DNA of 64,000 bases from positions 1-64,000 of the forward strand of contig JAAZAV010000023.1 of NCBI GenBank assembly GCA_012514145.1. Direction: 5' to 3'. The DNA is from Clostridiales bacterium (GTDB taxonomy: Bacteria; Bacillota; Clostridia; Oscillospirales; CAG-272). Under the pieces are notes generated by a model. The model was not told where the DNA came from. It made no database searches and saw only the letters and a program-made list of their open reading frames with translations. A program made the translations under genes and the position numbers. Shown here piece by piece: positions 62,584-64,000 of this stretch; position 1 is the stretch's first letter, and the number at the start of each line of letters is the position of its first letter.

Positions 62584-64000
62584 TCAATGCTTGCGGACGG
62601 GTATGTCGTCGTGTCGGTTCATGCGCCTTATCACCAGTATGGTGGAGCAGACTAAAATGACAACCGCCAGGGCGATGACATGGTTCGTGTTGATTTCGGC
62701 TTTCTGGGAGCGGATATATGCCGCCTTCTGCTCCCACAGGTATTCGGAAAGCTGGCTCGAATCCAACAGGTTCGAGGATACTCTGACCGGACTGATATAC
62801 AGGGTGGGAGTTCCGAAGTCACCGGCGGCGCCCCGGACATAGAGATTTATGCTCTCGATCCTGCCTACCGGCGGGAAGGTGCTCAGGTCTGCGGTCAGCT
62901 CACTCGGTATGCCGTTTGACAGCCTGCCCGAATAAGCGGCGATATCACTGCCCGAACGGAAGACGATGAGCAGTTCTATGTCGGACAGGTTCGGAGATTC
63001 GCCTGTCAGGCTCAGCTCCAGCGTTACATATGGCGCGGAGGTCAGGTTCAGAGGGTATGAGAAGCTGCCGGTCACATACCGCCAGCCCGAACCGTCGGGA
63101 GGGCTTCCCAGTTCGGCGGCGAAGGTGCCCGAGCCGTCCTCGGACGAGGCAAGCGAAACACAGCCCGCTCCCGGCTTCCACACCGACAGCCCCAGATCGC
63201 TGTCAAAGCTCAGCAGCTCAGCGGTGCCGGTGTAGGAGGAAACCGGGGTCAGCATGTCGGGTTTCAGACTGTCGGTGACGATATTCCGAACGGCTGCGCT
63301 GCCGGGGGTGTAGCCCTCGATAAGGTCGCTCCAGGCGCGGCCGATTATCCGTTTTTCGGTGACATACTTGGATTCTGCGGTGTCGATGCGCTCGATGAGC
63401 CGTCCGCTGTCGGGCAGATAAGCGGTGATATATGCCTTCACTATGTCAAGCGATACCGCTTTCAGATAGGCGTAGACATACTCGTCATATCGGGCGGAGA
63501 CGGTGAGCGTCTTTTCCGCTCCGGGCGTGAAGAAGCCGGTGTCACGCAGTATTACGGGATGGGAGCCGCCCAGAGACTCGAGATATCCGGTGAGTACCGA
63601 AAGATTCGCGGGGGTCACCCTTGACGCCAGCAGAGAATTGCACTCCGCGGCTTCAATCGAGCTGTAAAGGCTGTCCGAACAGGGATAGGGATTGTACATC
63701 AAGCCCCAGGCTATATCGCCCGCCGAGCGGACATATTCGGAGAAGGCTTCAAGGAAATCGCGGACATCGAAACGCCCGGTCTCATTCGAAACGCTGCTCC
63801 CCTGCCAGCTTCCGCAGCCCAGTGAGATGAAGACTTTTGGAGTGCCGGCTGCCGATTTCACGGCGTTATATATGGTTCTGAAGGCTTCGGCGTAAGCGGA
63901 TACGGTACGGCGCAGGTCGGCGCCGCCGAGATTGTAGTTGACGGCGGCGTTCTGCACCTCATGCCCCACGACATAGTTGACGATTCGCCCGTGGGCTGCC
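62584..64000 (-). CDS. Large membrane-anchored protein, partial (DUF5722-like)
   Basis: The C-terminal ~470 residues of a protein whose start lies beyond the right edge; the frame is open to the last base. The visible part begins HGRIVNYVVGHEVQNAAVNYN and continues with a TIM-barrel-like region (KVFISLGCGSW, then WGLMYNPYP) that I associate with DUF5722. A beta-sandwich (about residues 230-400 of the visible part) follows, resembling a carbohydrate-binding module. Near the end are a transmembrane helix (VIALAVVILVCSTILVI) and a short basic tail. An extracytoplasmic glycosidase-like protein held by a C-terminal anchor is the likely picture. The family name is from memory. Confidence 0.6.
   Translation of the reverse strand, partial: AAHGRIVNYVVGHEVQNAAVNYNLGGADLRRTVSAYAEAFRTIYNAVKSAAGTPKVFISLGCGSWQGSSVSNETGRFDVRDFLEAFSEYVRSAGDIAWGLMYNPYPCSDSLYSSIEAAECNSLLASRVTPANLSVLTGYLESLGGSHPVILRDTGFFTPGAEKTLTVSARYDEYVYAYLKAVSLDIVKAYITAYLPDSGRLIERIDTAESKYVTEKRIIGRAWSDLIEGYTPGSAAVRNIVTDSLKPDMLTPVSSYTGTAELLSFDSDLGLSVWKPGAGCVSLASSEDGSGTFAAELGSPPDGSGWRYVTGSFSYPLNLTSAPYVTLELSLTGESPNLSDIELLIVFRSGSDIAAYSGRLSNGIPSELTADLSTFPPVGRIESINLYVRGAAGDFGTPTLYISPVRVSSNLLDSSQLSEYLWEQKAAYIRSQKAEINTNHVIALAVVILVCSTILVIRRMNRHDDIPVRKH

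Overview
The window looks like a chromosome segment of an uncultured, fairly GC-rich member of the Clostridia (Bacillota), of the kind seen in gut-associated Oscillospirales or Christensenellales. The evidence is Gram-positive style lipoprotein signals, AGGAGG-type ribosome binding sites, sigma-A promoters with 16-18 nt spacers, NrdR, ImmA/ImmR proteins, and short dispersed palindromic elements resembling those common in gut Clostridia. The taxonomic placement is inference. I saw no rRNA, tRNA, CRISPR array, integrase or transposase.

The dominant theme is glycan catabolism built around a paralogous family of about 490-residue extracellular solute-binding proteins (SBPs). Nine copies occur, at 275, 1808, 7256, 16197, 29261, 36488, 40251, 52027 and 61123. 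No ABC permease or ATPase gene lies beside any of them. All share the same block order and a DxDxDG (EF-hand-like) loop near residues 238-252. One copy (40251-41729) is cut by a single in-frame TAG, and one (61123-62565) has an N-terminal membrane anchor instead of a lipobox. Between them lie carbohydrate enzymes without signal peptides: GH89, GH20, GH29, a GH130-like protein, GH43/GH32-like propellers, a sialate O-acetylesterase, two unassigned glycosidase-like proteins and a galacturonokinase-like kinase. There are also sugar-type dehydrogenases (two Gfo/Idh/MocA, one SDR, one FAD-dependent), amidohydrolases and a UroD-like protein. The picture is of oligosaccharides, plausibly mucin- and pectin-derived, being captured at the surface, imported by transporters encoded elsewhere and degraded in the cytoplasm.

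Layout: 1-3.3 kb, two tandem SBPs. 3.4-7.2 kb, acyltransferase-like protein, DMT transporter and FAD oxidoreductase. 7.3-13.6 kb, SBP divergent from a glycosidase-like protein and GH89. 13.7-18.8 kb, galacturonokinase-like gene, then GH130-like, SBP and Gfo/Idh. 19-20 kb, an AT-rich XRE regulator. 20.2-25 kb, amidohydrolase and DegT aminotransferase divergent from GH29 and a propeller protein. 25-26 kb, a CBM9-like surface protein. 26-34 kb, polA, SBP, mtnA plus class II aldolase (possible DHAP shunt), nrdR and an SGNH hydrolase. 34-41.7 kb, one long leftward operon (interrupted SBP, P1 peptidase, amidohydrolase, SBP, GH20). 42-44 kb, sialate O-acetylesterase.

44-48 kb holds a GyrI-like gene and an ImmA/IrrE protease plus XRE repressor divergent from a Y-family DNA polymerase and a small partner, which resembles a LexA-independent DNA-damage module. 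48-52 kb is a serine hydrolase / UroD-like / glycosidase-like operon. 52-55.6 kb is SBP, SDR and Gfo/Idh. 55.7-59.8 kb contains a propeller protein, HIT protein, dihydroorotase and a SpoU methyltransferase. 59.8-64 kb has an Orn/Lys/Arg decarboxylase, the membrane-anchored SBP-like protein and a large partial membrane-anchored protein that runs off the right edge.
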